From Planctomycetota bacterium (lineage in GTDB: Bacteria > Planctomycetota > UBA1135 > UBA2386), in assembly GCA_016713175.1 (NCBI GenBank), contig JADJPQ010000027.1:62001-126000 (forward strand): a stretch of 64,000 bases of DNA, given 5' to 3'. This document shows positions 24,833-33,338 of this stretch, one piece after another (position 1 is the stretch's first letter; every line of letters starts with the position of its first letter). The translations under genes were made by a program, and so were the position numbers. The notes under the pieces were generated by a model. It was not told the origin of the DNA, did no database searches, and saw nothing but the letters and a program-made list of their open reading frames with translations.

Positions 24833-27447
24833 ATCCGTTGACCCCGCGCGAACTGCCGCGGGCGACCTGCCTGCTGGTCCTGTTCCTGGCGCCGCTGCTC
24901 TGGCTTCTGCCCGGCATCGTGGGCGAACGCACATTCGTACCATGGGATCTGGCGGCATGGCCGCCGGTCGCCACGACGCTGACGCAGGAGCAGGTCGCAG
25001 CCGCGCAGGACGGCGCCAATCTCGACGTCACCGAAGTGCCGATCTGGTTCCTGCCCGAGTGGCGATTCGTGCGTCATTGGCTGATCGAACACGGCACGCT
25101 GGCGACGTGGAATCCGCATGCCCGCGGCGGTGCGTCGATCCTGGGCCACGGACTGATCGGCTTGTTCTATCCGCCCAACTGGTTGCTGCTGCTCGACGAC
25201 CATCCCGAACGGCGACTGGCGTGGGTCGCTTGGCTCAACTTGCTGATCGCGGGCCTCGGCGCGTTCGGACTGCTGCGCGCGCACGCCTTGTCGCGGGGCG
25301 CCGCGCTCGTCGGCGCGCTGACGTTCCAGCTGGCTGCACCGCTGGCGGCGAACGCGCATTTCTGGATGCGGCTGGCGGCGCTGGTATGGCTGCCGGCCCT
25401 GCTGTGGGCCCAGGCGGCGATCGCCGCCCGCCCCACGACGAGACGCTGGTGGCCGATGCTCGCCGGCGCGATCGCGTTCGCGATGCCGTGGCTGGCCGGG
25501 TTCCCCCCGTATGCGACCGCGACCGCCGTCCTGGCGATGCTGCATGGGGCCATGCTGACTGCGGCCACCTGGCACCGCGACGGTGCCCCGACCGCACTCC
25601 GCGTCGCCCGCGACCTGACGTTCGCCGCGATCGCCGGAGTCGGCCTGGCGGCACCGCAGCTGTTGCCATCGGTGGCGTGGTTCGGCCAGGCCTTCCGCAA
25701 CGCCCATCCGGATCTGGCGACGATCGCCGGCGCGAAGTTCGACGCGTTCGGACTGCTTGGCTACGCGCTACCAGAAGTGTTCGGCCACCCGACACGACCG
25801 CAGATGCCGTACGGGCAGTCGCCGCTGGCGCTGCTGTGGTGCTCATTGACCGACCGCTACGGCAAGCCGGTGCCGACGAACTACAACTTCACCGAGTACT
25901 CGGTGTATGCCGGCGCGCTGGCGCTGCCGCTGCTGGTGCTCGGCGCGGTGCGACCTCTCGGTCCACGGCGCTGGTGGCCGCTGCTGGCGTTCCTGCTGCT
26001 GCTGGCGATGGCGACGTTCGCACCGGGCGCGCGAGCGCTGTTCGCGTTGCCGGTGCTCGAGAACGTCTGGCCGATGCGATGGCTGGCGCCGGGCGCCCTG
26101 TTCGTCGCCTGGCTGTGCGCGATGGGGGTCGAACGCATGCTCGCCGACCCGCGCGCCCGCACCGCCGGCGCCCTCGTCGCTGGCGTGCTCGCCATCGCCG
26201 CCGCGGCAGCCTGGCTTCTGGTGCCGGGGACGTACTCCACCGCGGCGGTGGTCGACGGCCTCGCCCGCCACTACGGCCTCGAGGCGACGGCGGTCGCTGC
26301 ACACGTCCAGAACGGCGCGCCGGCCGGCGTCGATCGCTTCGCGCTGGCCACTGACTGGTTGCGGACCGGACTGGGCCAGTGCGCGACGCTGCTGGCGCTC
26401 GGCGCGTTCGCGCTGACCGCGCTGCGGCGGCGTTCGGCCACCGCACTCGTCGCCGCGCTGGTCGCGGTGCAGCTCGTCGACCTCGGCACCCACGGTGCAA
26501 GCCTGTTGCGCGGGGCCCGTTGCGAGCACGCGACGACGACCGCCGTGCACGAATTCCTGCGCGCCGAGGGTGCCGCGAACCAGGAACGCGGCGGCTTCGC
26601 GATCGCCCGCGCCAGCCGTTCGCCGACGCTGCCGGTGCAGTTGCCGCCCGGCGGCCTGTTGGTGCCCGGGATCCGCGACCTGCACTTCGACAGTCACTAT
26701 GACGGGCGTTCGCACGAGCCGCTGCTGCGGCTGTTCGACCGGATCACCGACCATGGTCCAGACCTCGGCCAGCGCCTCGCCGGCAAGAGCTACTTGACGA
26801 CCACGCTGCCCGACCACCCGGTGCTGCAGCATCCGCTGCTCGATCTGTACGGGATCCGCTGGTTGTTGGCGGTCGAACCATTGCAGCATGCCGGCCCGCG
26901 CGGCGGGCCCGAACTGCGCGGCCCGGGTGGTGAGTTCTTCCTCTACGAGCGGAGCACCGCGCTGCCGCGGGCATTCGTCGTCGACACCCTGCGCGTGCTG
27001 CCCGACGACGAGGCCGTGCTGGCTGCCATGATCGACCCGACGTTCGCACCTGCCCGCACCGCGCTGATGACGCAGGCCGACGCCCCGGCGGTGCGCCCCG
27101 CCGTCAGCCCCGAAGCTCGCGGCCGCACGGTGCGCTTTGCCGCCGACACACCGACCAGCCTCGAACTGGACGTCGGTGACGGTCCGGCAGGGTGGCTGGT
27201 GCTGACCGACAATTTCGTCCCCGGCTGGAGCGCGACGATCGGCGGCGCCGCCACCGCGCTGCTGCGCGGCAATCACTGCCAGCGCGTGTTGGGGCTGCCA
27301 GCCGGGGGCTGCACCGTCCGCTTCGAATACCACGCTCCGGGCTTGCGCACCGGACTGCTCGCGGCCGCGCTGACGCTTGCGGCGTTCGTTGCCTTGGCGC
27401 TGCGCACCCGCTGGCGCCGGCACGAGCCGCCGGCCACGGCTTCATGA
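24829..27447 (+). CDS. YfhO-like polytopic membrane protein (second of a tandem pair)
   Basis: 872 residues from GTG 24829, overlapping the previous stop by 4 bp. The architecture is the same as its neighbour: first helix LLVLFLAPLLWLLPGIVG, a loop with FVPWDLAAWPPV and WNPHARGGASILG, about 12 helices, and a C-terminal domain ending in LTDNFVPGWSATIGG and LPAGGCTVRFEYHAPG before the last helix. The near-equal length and shared pattern (GGAS after the first loop, PGW near the end) mark a tandem duplication followed by strong divergence. Probably envelope glycosylation using lipid-linked sugars; substrate unknown. Convergent with the next gene, overlapping by 6 bp. Confidence 0.8.
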   Translation: MNPLTPRELPRATCLLVLFLAPLLWLLPGIVGERTFVPWDLAAWPPVATTLTQEQVAAAQDGANLDVTEVPIWFLPEWRFVRHWLIEHGTLATWNPHARGGASILGHGLIGLFYPPNWLLLLDDHPERRLAWVAWLNLLIAGLGAFGLLRAHALSRGAALVGALTFQLAAPLAANAHFWMRLAALVWLPALLWAQAAIAARPTTRRWWPMLAGAIAFAMPWLAGFPPYATATAVLAMLHGAMLTAATWHRDGAPTALRVARDLTFAAIAGVGLAAPQLLPSVAWFGQAFRNAHPDLATIAGAKFDAFGLLGYALPEVFGHPTRPQMPYGQSPLALLWCSLTDRYGKPVPTNYNFTEYSVYAGALALPLLVLGAVRPLGPRRWWPLLAFLLLLAMATFAPGARALFALPVLENVWPMRWLAPGALFVAWLCAMGVERMLADPRARTAGALVAGVLAIAAAAAWLLVPGTYSTAAVVDGLARHYGLEATAVAAHVQNGAPAGVDRFALATDWLRTGLGQCATLLALGAFALTALRRRSATALVAALVAVQLVDLGTHGASLLRGARCEHATTTAVHEFLRAEGAANQERGGFAIARASRSPTLPVQLPPGGLLVPGIRDLHFDSHYDGRSHEPLLRLFDRITDHGPDLGQRLAGKSYLTTTLPDHPVLQHPLLDLYGIRWLLAVEPLQHAGPRGGPELRGPGGEFFLYERSTALPRAFVVDTLRVLPDDEAVLAAMIDPTFAPARTALMTQADAPAVRPAVSPEARGRTVRFAADTPTSLELDVGDGPAGWLVLTDNFVPGWSATIGGAATALLRGNHCQRVLGLPAGGCTVRFEYHAPGLRTGLLAAALTLAAFVALALRTRWRRHEPPATAS

Positions 27448-28665
27448 CCGCGACGACGGTTCTCCGGCCGCGATGACCGCGGTGCCACGGTGCCGCAGCA
27501 CCGCGATGGCGATCGCTCCGGCGCCAGCCATCGCGGCCATCGCCAGGAACGCCTGCGCTGGTGACCGTTCGTACAATTGCCCCGCCAGCAACGCGCCGAG
27601 GGCGGTGAACACACCCGAACACGCGGCGCCGAGCAACCCCTGCGCGGACGCATGGCGATCCTGGGCCACGCGGCGCTGGATGAACTGCAACGAGCCCAGG
27701 AACGTGCAACCGAAACTCGCCGCATGCAACCAGTTGGTCAGCAGCAACAGCGGCACCGAGGTCGTAGCCGCCAGCACGACCCAGCGCACCACGGCACCGA
27801 TGGCGCCGAGCAGCAACCAGGTGGTCGGCCGCCAGTCCTGCAGCGCCCGCCGCGCGATCGCGAACAGCAGGATCTCGGCGACGATCCCCTCCGCCCACAG
27901 CACGCTGGCACGATCGGCGCCGACGCCGTGATCGCGCCAGTGCAGGGTCGACAGGTTGTAGTACGCCGCATGACTGCCCTGGATCAGGCCGGCGCCGATC
28001 AGGAACACCAGGAACCATCCCGACGACAGCAGTTCGCGCAGCGGCGCCCGGCGCGCCGGCTCGGCGCGCGGATCGGGCAGCGTGATCGACGCCGCCACGG
28101 TACCGCACAGCGCCAGCAGCGTGATGCCGTACACCCATGGTGCCGCGGCAGCGCGCGCCACCGCATCACCGTTCAAGCCGGGCAGCGCCACCCCCACCGC
28201 GACGATCGTCGTCAGGAACGCCACCGAACCCCAGATCCGCACCCGGCCAAACGACACGCCGAGCGGCGTACAGGTCCGCATCGTCAGCGCATCGAGGATC
28301 GGGTGCATCGGCGGATAGCACAGCCCGAACAGCGTGCTGCACAGCAGCAGCGCCAGCTTGCCGTGCGCGAGCAGGAACGTGGCGAACGCGACGACGCTGG
28401 TCACCGCCAGCAGCCGTAGCACGCGGCGCGGGTGCCCCGCCGCGTCGACGCGGCGCGCCCACAGTGGCCCGGCGATGGTCCGCGCGATGACCTGTCCGGT
28501 CAGCACCTGCGTGACGTCGGCCGCGCTGCACCCGCGCGCGTCCTGGAGCCACACCGGGAAGAACTGCATGTAGACGCCGAGCACCGCGAACGAGGCGACA
28601 TAGAACCCGGCCAGCGCACCCACCGTGCGCACGCGGAGGGTGTCGGCAGTCGCGGCGGCTGGCAT
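27442..28665 (-). CDS. MFS transporter of the PPP/LacY-like group
   Basis: 407 residues from ATG 28665, with 12 predicted helices. The first reads GALAGFYVASFAVLGVYMQF, the pattern of the MFS_1_like group (HcaT, phenylpropionate permease and nucleoside symporter relatives). A loop 2-3 element with basic residues (IAGPLWARRVDAAGHPRR), GRVRIWGSVAF in helix 5, and an Arg-rich central loop are visible. Such carriers import small organic acids or nucleosides with H+. No catabolic genes adjoin, so the substrate is unknown. It is probably a single-gene unit. Confidence 0.85.
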   Translation of the reverse strand: MPAAATADTLRVRTVGALAGFYVASFAVLGVYMQFFPVWLQDARGCSAADVTQVLTGQVIARTIAGPLWARRVDAAGHPRRVLRLLAVTSVVAFATFLLAHGKLALLLCSTLFGLCYPPMHPILDALTMRTCTPLGVSFGRVRIWGSVAFLTTIVAVGVALPGLNGDAVARAAAAPWVYGITLLALCGTVAASITLPDPRAEPARRAPLRELLSSGWFLVFLIGAGLIQGSHAAYYNLSTLHWRDHGVGADRASVLWAEGIVAEILLFAIARRALQDWRPTTWLLLGAIGAVVRWVVLAATTSVPLLLLTNWLHAASFGCTFLGSLQFIQRRVAQDRHASAQGLLGAACSGVFTALGALLAGQLYERSPAQAFLAMAAMAGAGAIAIAVLRHRGTAVIAAGEPSSRS

Positions 28666-28704
28666 CGGCGCATCGTGCCGGTTGCAAGCAACCGGCGCAA
28701 ACCG

Positions 28705-30453
28705 TCAGCGCTGCACGAACACGCCGTCGTGATCCTCGGCCAGTTTGCGCAGGAAGTCGGCGCCCGCGCCGTTGCCGGTGAACACGGTGTTGATGCGCAC
28801 CTTGCGGTACTTGTTGGCCTCGAGCAGCAGTTTGCGGATCTCGTCGGGCTCGCGGATCTCGCCAGCGGTCGGTTCGCCGTCGCTGAGCAGGAACAGCTCG
28901 TCGATGCCGTCCTGATCGGCCTCGCCATAGCGGAGTTCGCCGGCGGCCAGCGCCAGTGCCAGGCCCTCGAACATGTTGGTGCCGCCGTCGGCCTTGAACC
29001 GGCTCAGCAACTCGGTCAGCTGCCGCGTCGATTCGGCGGCGACCGGCACCGGTCGCGTGCTCCAGGCCCGCGCCTCGCTGGCGAACGTGAACACGTGGTA
29101 GCGCGAACCCGGCGCCATCGCCGAGATCGCCGTCAGCAGCTGGTCCTTGGCGGCGCGCAGCCGCGTCGGGATGCGCTCGTCGGCGGCGCCTTGGCCGCCG
29201 TTGCCGATCGTGCCGGCAGCCTGCGCGTTCATGCTGCCGGACGTGTCGATCACGAACCCGATCGTCCGACCGGTGACCGGCACGCCGAAGAACGCCGCCC
29301 GGGTGTTGCCCTCCTCGCGTTTGCGACCGACGCGGTCGGGCACCACGATCTTGTGCTGTTCGCGCTCCCAGAACTCGCGCCAGGCCTTGGGTTCATCGGC
29401 CGCGATCAGCGCGCCGGTCAGCCCGCGCAACGCGTTCCACGCCCGTTCGCGCAACAGCGGCGACGCGTTCTTGTTGACGGTCTCGACCAGCTTGTCCGGC
29501 GGCAGCGCCGCGCGCTCGAGCACCGAGATCAGCTCGGGAATCGCCTCCTTGCAGGGGAACTCCTCGACCAGCGCGACCAGTTCCATGTCGGTCCGCCAGC
29601 CGCACTGCCCGACCATCTTCAGCGTGATCTGCACCGCCCACACGCGATCGCTGGCGGGCAACCGGGCGCCATGGGCCTTCAGGATCGCCTGCACGGCGCG
29701 GACCAGCGCCTGCGAGACGATCGGGTGGCGCTCGGCGTTCATCACCCGGGTCAGCGTCCGCATCGACTCGGGGCGTCGCTGGAACTCCAGCGCCTCGACC
29801 GCGGCCAGCCGCACGCGCGGATCGGCATGGGCGAGTGCGCCCTCGATCGTGCTGCGGAACACCGGCTTGCCCTTCATGCCGAGCGCCTTCAGCGCCGCCA
29901 CCTGCCGCGACACCCCGGCCGGGCCCGGCTCGTCGTCGCCGCCGCCGGCGAGCGGCAACCGTTCGCCCGCAGCCGCCCGCATGATCGCGAACCACGCCCC
30001 CTGGTTCTCCATCCGCATCAAGGTCCAATGACCCAGATCGCGCACCTGCAGCGCGGTCCGATCGACCAGGCTCTTCTCCAGGCCGGCGCCCGCCACGGCC
30101 AGTGCCGCATCGGCGAGGTTCTCGTCGGCATTCGACTCGGCGAAGAACAGCATCTTCTGCAGCATGTCGAGGTGGTTGATCCGGTCGTAGTCCGCCTTGC
30201 GGACCAGATCCGCGACCTTCGCCGAGGCCACGTAGGCCGGGTTCAGCCCGCCGGCATCCCGCAGCAATCCCGCCGGCCCCAGCCGGTCGGCATCGAAGTC
30301 CGCCGCCCACGCCCGCAGCCCATCGGCAACTGCCGCCGACCGCACCCGCAGGTTCTCACGGCGCTCGGCGTCGGGATCGCCGAGCACCTGCGCCGGCAGC
30401 GCCAGCGATGACAACAGCAACCACGACGACGACACAGCGAGCAACCGGTTCAT
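28705..30453 (-). CDS. Secreted VWA-domain protein with HEAT repeats
   Basis: 582 residues from ATG 30453, which gives the signal peptide MNRLLAVSSSWLLLSSLALPAQ; an in-frame upstream Met lacks this logic. Residues ~30-200 are helical. HEAT-like repeats follow at ~200-330 (HADPRVRLAAVEALEFQRRP). The VWA domain begins at about 390 with an intact MIDAS motif DTSGSMNAQ (D-x-S-x-S) and a downstream Thr in DGGTNMFEGLA. VWA domains bind partners through Mg2+. The protein is probably periplasmic. There are no MoxR or TPR neighbours of the usual VWA operons. Partner unknown. Confidence 0.82.
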   Translation of the reverse strand: MNRLLAVSSSWLLLSSLALPAQVLGDPDAERRENLRVRSAAVADGLRAWAADFDADRLGPAGLLRDAGGLNPAYVASAKVADLVRKADYDRINHLDMLQKMLFFAESNADENLADAALAVAGAGLEKSLVDRTALQVRDLGHWTLMRMENQGAWFAIMRAAAGERLPLAGGGDDEPGPAGVSRQVAALKALGMKGKPVFRSTIEGALAHADPRVRLAAVEALEFQRRPESMRTLTRVMNAERHPIVSQALVRAVQAILKAHGARLPASDRVWAVQITLKMVGQCGWRTDMELVALVEEFPCKEAIPELISVLERAALPPDKLVETVNKNASPLLRERAWNALRGLTGALIAADEPKAWREFWEREQHKIVVPDRVGRKREEGNTRAAFFGVPVTGRTIGFVIDTSGSMNAQAAGTIGNGGQGAADERIPTRLRAAKDQLLTAISAMAPGSRYHVFTFASEARAWSTRPVPVAAESTRQLTELLSRFKADGGTNMFEGLALALAAGELRYGEADQDGIDELFLLSDGEPTAGEIREPDEIRKLLLEANKYRKVRINTVFTGNGAGADFLRKLAEDHDGVFVQR

Positions 30454-30532
30454 CGGGGCAGGGACCTGGCCGGAACGGAGTCGGAGGGGCGACGGCACAT
30501 CCTATCGATCGAGCCGTCGCGCGGGCCTCGCG

Positions 30533-32155
30533 TCAGCCATCAGCTCGCGCTTTTCCACCGGCGCCACCGCCGCCGCAGCCCGACGTCATGCCGCCCAGCC
30601 GTCCGACCAGCAGTTCGAGCGCCTGGATCGAGTCGGTGACCCGGTCCGAGGCGTCGCGCATGATGTTCAGCATGCCGACCGAGCCGTTGGCGGACTCGGC
30701 CAGTTGGCCGATCGCGGCCGACATCTGCCGGACACCGGCGACGGTACCATCGATCGTCGTCGCCAGTCCGTCCGTCGACGCGGCGTGCGCCGAGATCGCC
30801 GTCGTGACCTGTGACTGCAAGGCCTGCACCCGTGCCAGCAGCGTGCCGATCGAGCCGACGCTCGCGCTGGCGCGCTCGGTGCTCGACCGGATCCAGCGGA
30901 TCTTCTCCTCGACCCCGGTGGTCGCCTGCCGGGTCCGCGTCGCCAGGCTCTTGACCTCGGTGGCGACGACGGCGAAGCCTCGACCCGCCTCGCCGGCTCG
31001 CGCCGCCTCGACCGAAGCGTTCAGCGACAGCAGGTTGGTCTGGAACGCGATGCCGTGGATCAGCCGCAGCACCTCGTCGATCGCCACGCTGTTCTTGCGC
31101 AGGTCGGTCAGCATCGCCTCGAGCTGCGTCGCGCGCTGCACGGCGTCACCCGACAAGCTCGCCAGTTCGGTCGCGCTGGTGGCGACGCCGCCGATCGCGG
31201 AGCCGACCGACTGTGCGCTCGCCAGCACGCTCGCCACGTTGTGCTCGACCTGGACGCGCCCCTCCGCCGCGGTGTTGACGACACCGGCCGTCACCCCCGC
31301 CTGGGCATGGATGGCCGTCGAACTGCCGTCCAGCTTCGCGGCTGCCCGGACCAGCACGCAGGTCACGTCCTGGATGCCGGCAACCGTACGCTCGAGATCC
31401 GCGGCCAGCGAATCGATGCCATCCGCCAGTTCGGCGACCTCGGCATTGCTGCAGCGGACCCGGCCGACTCGAACGGTCAGTCGGCCGGCGCGCAGCGCCC
31501 GGACCACCGCCGCGGCGCGCGCCATCGGCCGTGCCACCTGCAGGCTCAACACGATCGCCGCCGCCAGCGCCCCGGCCAGCGTCAGCGCCAGCGCCAGGTC
31601 GCCGTTGGCCCGGGCCACCTCGACCGCCTGTTGCCACGAACGCGAGATCTCGCTGCGAACCTCGTGCACATGCGCCGCCAGTCGCTGCTGCAAGGCCTGA
31701 TGCTGTTGCTCGGACTCGGCGTTGATCAGCGCATACGCCCGCTTGGTCTGGAAGTCGAAGTGCAACGCCAGGCCGTTGCGATAGGTGGCGACCAGCCCCT
31801 GCACCGCATCGCCGGCAATGCCGAGTGCCTGCACACCCGATGCGACCCGTTCAGCCATGGTGTCGAACAGCCCGGTCAGTTCCGTCTGCAGCGTCGGATC
31901 CAGCGTGCCGAGGATCCGGTAGGCCAGCAGGCGCAACTCGGACACCCGGGCCTGGGTGTCGACCAGATCGACCAGCCGCTCGCGATCGCCGACCGCCCGG
32001 TCGTTCTGGGCTTCGAACGCCGACGACATCGCGCGCCCCTGCCACCAGAACAGACTGCCGAGCAACGCCATGGTCAGCAGGATCTGCCCGCCGATGGTCT
32101 GCAGGAACCGCCGCCATGGGCGCGGCGGCGTGCGGCGCGACTCATCGGTTCTCAT
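30533..32155 (-). CDS. Methyl-accepting chemotaxis protein
   Basis: 540 residues from ATG 32155. TM1 at ~20-42 (GGQILLTMALLGSLFWW), a ~140-residue helical sensing domain, TM2 at ~185-207, a HAMP segment (VARPMARAAAVVRALRAG), then a long signalling coiled coil. The hairpin tip IHGIAFQTNLLSLNASVEAA and the following RAGEAGRGFAVVATEVKSLA at ~378-417 is the near-invariant CheA/CheW contact region. No CheR-binding C-terminal pentapeptide is seen. The divergent neighbour is a periplasmic binding protein with no permease, which may present ligand to this receptor. No che genes are in the window. Confidence 0.93.
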   Translation of the reverse strand: MRTDESRRTPPRPWRRFLQTIGGQILLTMALLGSLFWWQGRAMSSAFEAQNDRAVGDRERLVDLVDTQARVSELRLLAYRILGTLDPTLQTELTGLFDTMAERVASGVQALGIAGDAVQGLVATYRNGLALHFDFQTKRAYALINAESEQQHQALQQRLAAHVHEVRSEISRSWQQAVEVARANGDLALALTLAGALAAAIVLSLQVARPMARAAAVVRALRAGRLTVRVGRVRCSNAEVAELADGIDSLAADLERTVAGIQDVTCVLVRAAAKLDGSSTAIHAQAGVTAGVVNTAAEGRVQVEHNVASVLASAQSVGSAIGGVATSATELASLSGDAVQRATQLEAMLTDLRKNSVAIDEVLRLIHGIAFQTNLLSLNASVEAARAGEAGRGFAVVATEVKSLATRTRQATTGVEEKIRWIRSSTERASASVGSIGTLLARVQALQSQVTTAISAHAASTDGLATTIDGTVAGVRQMSAAIGQLAESANGSVGMLNIMRDASDRVTDSIQALELLVGRLGGMTSGCGGGGAGGKARADG

Positions 32156-32301
32156 GGTTTGCGCATCTCATCGTCCGGATCCGACGGACCGCTTGATCTC
32201 CGACGACTGCGGGTTGATCCCCGGCGAATGCGGGAAAACCCCCGGTTCGCGCTAAAGACCCGACCCTCCGGAACTCGATGACCGGCGGGGAGGAGATGCC
32301 G

Positions 32302-33309
32302 ATGATCCGTACGGTCCTGCTCGCGACTGCGTTCGCGTCTTGCCTGCTTGGCCAGCAGCCGGCCGCCGGCGCCCTGCGGATCGGCACCGATCCGTGGATC
32401 GCCTGGACCCCGCTGCACATCGCCGCCGACAAGGGCTTCTTCGCCGCCGAATCGGTCCAGGTCGAGGTCGTCAACTACACCGGCGGCGAGACGCCGGCCG
32501 CGTTCGCCGCCGGTCGCGTCGATCTGGCCACGATGATGGTCGGCACCGCGATCGGCCACGCCGTCGAAGGCCACGCGCCGGTGATCCTGGCCGAGATCGA
32601 CTGGTCCCACGGCGGCGACAAGATCGTCACGCGCGGCGACGCGCTCGATCCGCAGCGCTCGCCGCGGATCGGCATCTACGAGCAGTCGCCCGCGATCACC
32701 TACTTCCTGCATCGCTACCTCGCCGAGCGCACCGGGCACCGCCGCGATCAGTTCGAACTGGTGCTGATCGAGGACGCCGACACGCTGGTCGCCAACTTCG
32801 TTGCCAGGCGGTTCGACGCGGTCATCTGCTACGATCCGTACGTGCAGAGGGCGCAGGCGGCGCCGGGCGCCAGGCTGCTGGCGACGACTGCCGACTTTCC
32901 CGGCGTGATGCCGGAGGCGTTCGTCACCACGCGCGAACGGCTGGCGAAGCTGCCGGCTGCCAGCATCGACGGCGTGTTGCGCGCCTGGATCCGCGCCGCA
33001 GCGTGGTGTGCCGACAGCAAGAACCGACCGGAGATGCACCGGATCGTCCGCGAACGGATGTTCCCGGAAGGCAACCCGGACTCGGCGGCGATCGACGCGA
33101 TGCTGGCCACGGTGCGGATCCACGACGTCGCCACGTTGCGCGTGCGCAATGCCGCCGATGGGCCGCTGGTCCAGATCGTCGGCGAGATGCTCGACTTCGC
33201 GCAGGCGGGTGCCACCAAGAAGATCACTGCCACGGATCTGATCGACACCAGTGCGCTGGCGCGCGCACTGCCGCCGCAGCAAGCGACGACCGCGGCGCCA
33301 GCGAAGTAA
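32302..33309 (+). CDS. Periplasmic substrate-binding protein (NMT1/SsuA-like), no permease nearby
   Basis: 335 residues. ATG 32302 is chosen because GGGGAGGAG lies just upstream and it gives the signal MIRTVLLATAFASCLLGQ; ATGs at 32278 and 32296 are possible. The mature part begins GALRIGTDPWIAWTPLHIAA, the NMT1/TauA/SsuA type-2 binding fold, and continues KGFFAAESVQVEVV, TMMVGTAIGHAVEG and FDAVICYDPY. Related proteins bind sulfonates, nitrate, taurine or thiamine precursors. ATPase and permease genes are absent. It is divergent from the chemoreceptor gene across 146 bp, so a sensing role is possible. Confidence 0.85.
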   Translation: MIRTVLLATAFASCLLGQQPAAGALRIGTDPWIAWTPLHIAADKGFFAAESVQVEVVNYTGGETPAAFAAGRVDLATMMVGTAIGHAVEGHAPVILAEIDWSHGGDKIVTRGDALDPQRSPRIGIYEQSPAITYFLHRYLAERTGHRRDQFELVLIEDADTLVANFVARRFDAVICYDPYVQRAQAAPGARLLATTADFPGVMPEAFVTTRERLAKLPAASIDGVLRAWIRAAAWCADSKNRPEMHRIVRERMFPEGNPDSAAIDAMLATVRIHDVATLRVRNAADGPLVQIVGEMLDFAQAGATKKITATDLIDTSALARALPPQQATTAAPAK

Positions 33310-33338
33310 CCCTTCGGCAACGCTGGCCCGGCGCCTGG

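Noticed and set aside
22211..24958. N-terminal extension of the 360-aa membrane protein to over 1200 codons
   Set aside because: It lies antisense to the well-supported YfhO-like gene and lacks any protein-like pattern; the true start is ATG 22210.
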